From Bacteroidales bacterium (GTDB lineage Bacteria; Bacteroidota; Bacteroidia; Bacteroidales; NBLH01), in assembly GCA_026988445.1 (NCBI GenBank), contig JALSLF010000533.1, positions 1 to 8,093 of the forward strand: DNA of 8,093 nucleotides, in the 5' to 3' direction. A program made the translations under genes and the position numbers. The notes beneath the pieces are model-generated. The model searched no databases. It was given only the letters and a program-made list of their open reading frames with translations, and was not told the origin of the DNA. Position 1 is the stretch's first letter, and each line of letters begins with the position of its first letter. Positions 7,417 to 8,093 of this stretch are shown here, piece after piece.

Positions 7417-8093
7417 ATGAACCTTTTTATATTAATGGTAATAATATTTGTAGTAGGCTATATTGTTATTGCTTTAGAACATCCTTTAAAAATAGATAAA
7501 GCGGCAACTGCTTTGTTAATGGGAACAGCACTTTGGGGATTATATGCCCTGTGGGGCGTTGATATTTTATCTTACGGAAAAGATTACAGCCGTGCATGGA
7601 AAGAATTTGCTGAAGCTGGTAATTTGTCCTTTAATTTAGAAAGTGTAAGAGAATATATTACACATCACCAAATATTTGAACACCTTGCCGAGATTTCAAC
7701 AATTTTGTTCTTTTTGCTTGGCGCAATGACTATTGTTGAAGTAGTGGACCAACATCAGGGATTTAAAATAATAACTGATAAAATTAAAACGACAAACAAG
7801 GTTAAACTTTTATGGATTTTAAGTTTTTTAACCTTTTTTATGTCTGCTGTTTTAGATAACTTAACCACTACCATTGTAATCATCGCTCTTTTACGGAAAC
7901 TAATCGGTGATCAAAAAACTCGTTGGTTTTATGCATCCATGGTAGTTGTAGCTGCAAATGCCGGCGGTGCATGGTCACCCATTGGTGATGTTACTACTAT
8001 TATGCTATGGATAGGCGGGCAGGTAACCACCCTAAACATTATTATGAAATTGATTATCCCCAGTTTATTTACCATGATTATTCCTTTGGCAAT
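7417..8093 (+). CDS. nhaD: NhaD-type Na+/H+ antiporter, N-terminal part (3' end outside window)
   Basis: The first 225 residues of an NhaD antiporter of the ion transporter (IT) superfamily are present. Such proteins exchange Na+ or Li+ for H+ across the inner membrane and help in salt and alkaline-pH tolerance. The protein begins MNLFILMVIIFVVGYIVIALEHP, a first membrane segment, followed by KIDKAATALLMGTALWGLYAL (second). A hydrophilic loop at about 51-88 precedes AEISTILFFLLGAMTIVEVVDQHQGF (91-116). The two strongest signatures are FMSAVLDNLTTTIV (141-154) and NAGGAWSPIGDVTTIMLWI (181-199), both characteristic of NhaD, with D147 and D191 as likely ion-pathway acidic residues. The ATG at 7417-7419 has no Shine-Dalgarno sequence, in line with the other genes. 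The frame runs open off the right edge; a full-length member would need roughly as many residues again. Confidence 0.93.
   Translation, partial: MNLFILMVIIFVVGYIVIALEHPLKIDKAATALLMGTALWGLYALWGVDILSYGKDYSRAWKEFAEAGNLSFNLESVREYITHHQIFEHLAEISTILFFLLGAMTIVEVVDQHQGFKIITDKIKTTNKVKLLWILSFLTFFMSAVLDNLTTTIVIIALLRKLIGDQKTRWFYASMVVVAANAGGAWSPIGDVTTIMLWIGGQVTTLNIIMKLIIPSLFTMIIPLA

Noticed and set aside
1..8093. Mobile elements, CRISPR, tRNA or rRNA genes, defence or toxin-antitoxin modules
   Set aside because: No transposase, integrase, regularly spaced repeats, cloverleaf-like sequence or defence-family motifs were seen; every long open frame belongs to a familiar housekeeping or envelope family.

Overview
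The window looks like ordinary chromosomal DNA of an AT-rich member of the Bacteroidota. Four things point there: a very large TamB-family protein with the C-terminal motifs typical of this phylum; TAnnTTTG promoter elements in the gene gaps; genes that start without a Shine-Dalgarno sequence; and a saccharopine dehydrogenase plus an NhaD-type antiporter of the kind seen in that phylum. GC content is low throughout, about one third by eye. No genus can be named from the sequence alone.

Layout. Bases 1-647 (+) hold the 3' part of a saccharopine dehydrogenase gene, whose start lies outside the window. A 230-base gap (648-877) separates it from the convergent yhhN gene. This gap carries a perfect 14-bp inverted repeat, further partial copies of the same AATTATCCAAT unit, and a looser 12-bp inverted repeat pair. 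Bases 878-1501 (-) encode a YhhN/TMEM86-family membrane protein, and 1545-2564 (-) encode TsaD. With only 43 bases between them, they probably form a tsaD-yhhN transcription unit. Divergent from tsaD, 2682-7199 (+) encodes a roughly 1,500-residue TamB-like envelope protein whose true start codon is a puzzle. A 217-base gap with one promoter-like element follows. The window ends inside an NhaD-type Na+/H+ antiporter gene (7417 to the right edge, +).

Functions. The genes do not form one pathway. They cover lysine degradation (saccharopine dehydrogenase), tRNA t6A37 modification (TsaD), ether-lipid or membrane-related function (YhhN), outer-membrane biogenesis or lipid transport (TamB) and sodium/proton homeostasis (NhaD). 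The tsaD/tamB divergent pair is, from memory, a recurring arrangement in Bacteroidota.

I found no mobile element, CRISPR array, RNA gene, phage or defence system, and nothing that amounts to an undescribed system. The points most worth a second look are the missing conventional start codon of tamB, the head-on arrangement of the two promoter-like elements between tsaD and tamB, and the repeated AATTATCCAAT palindrome between the convergent genes.
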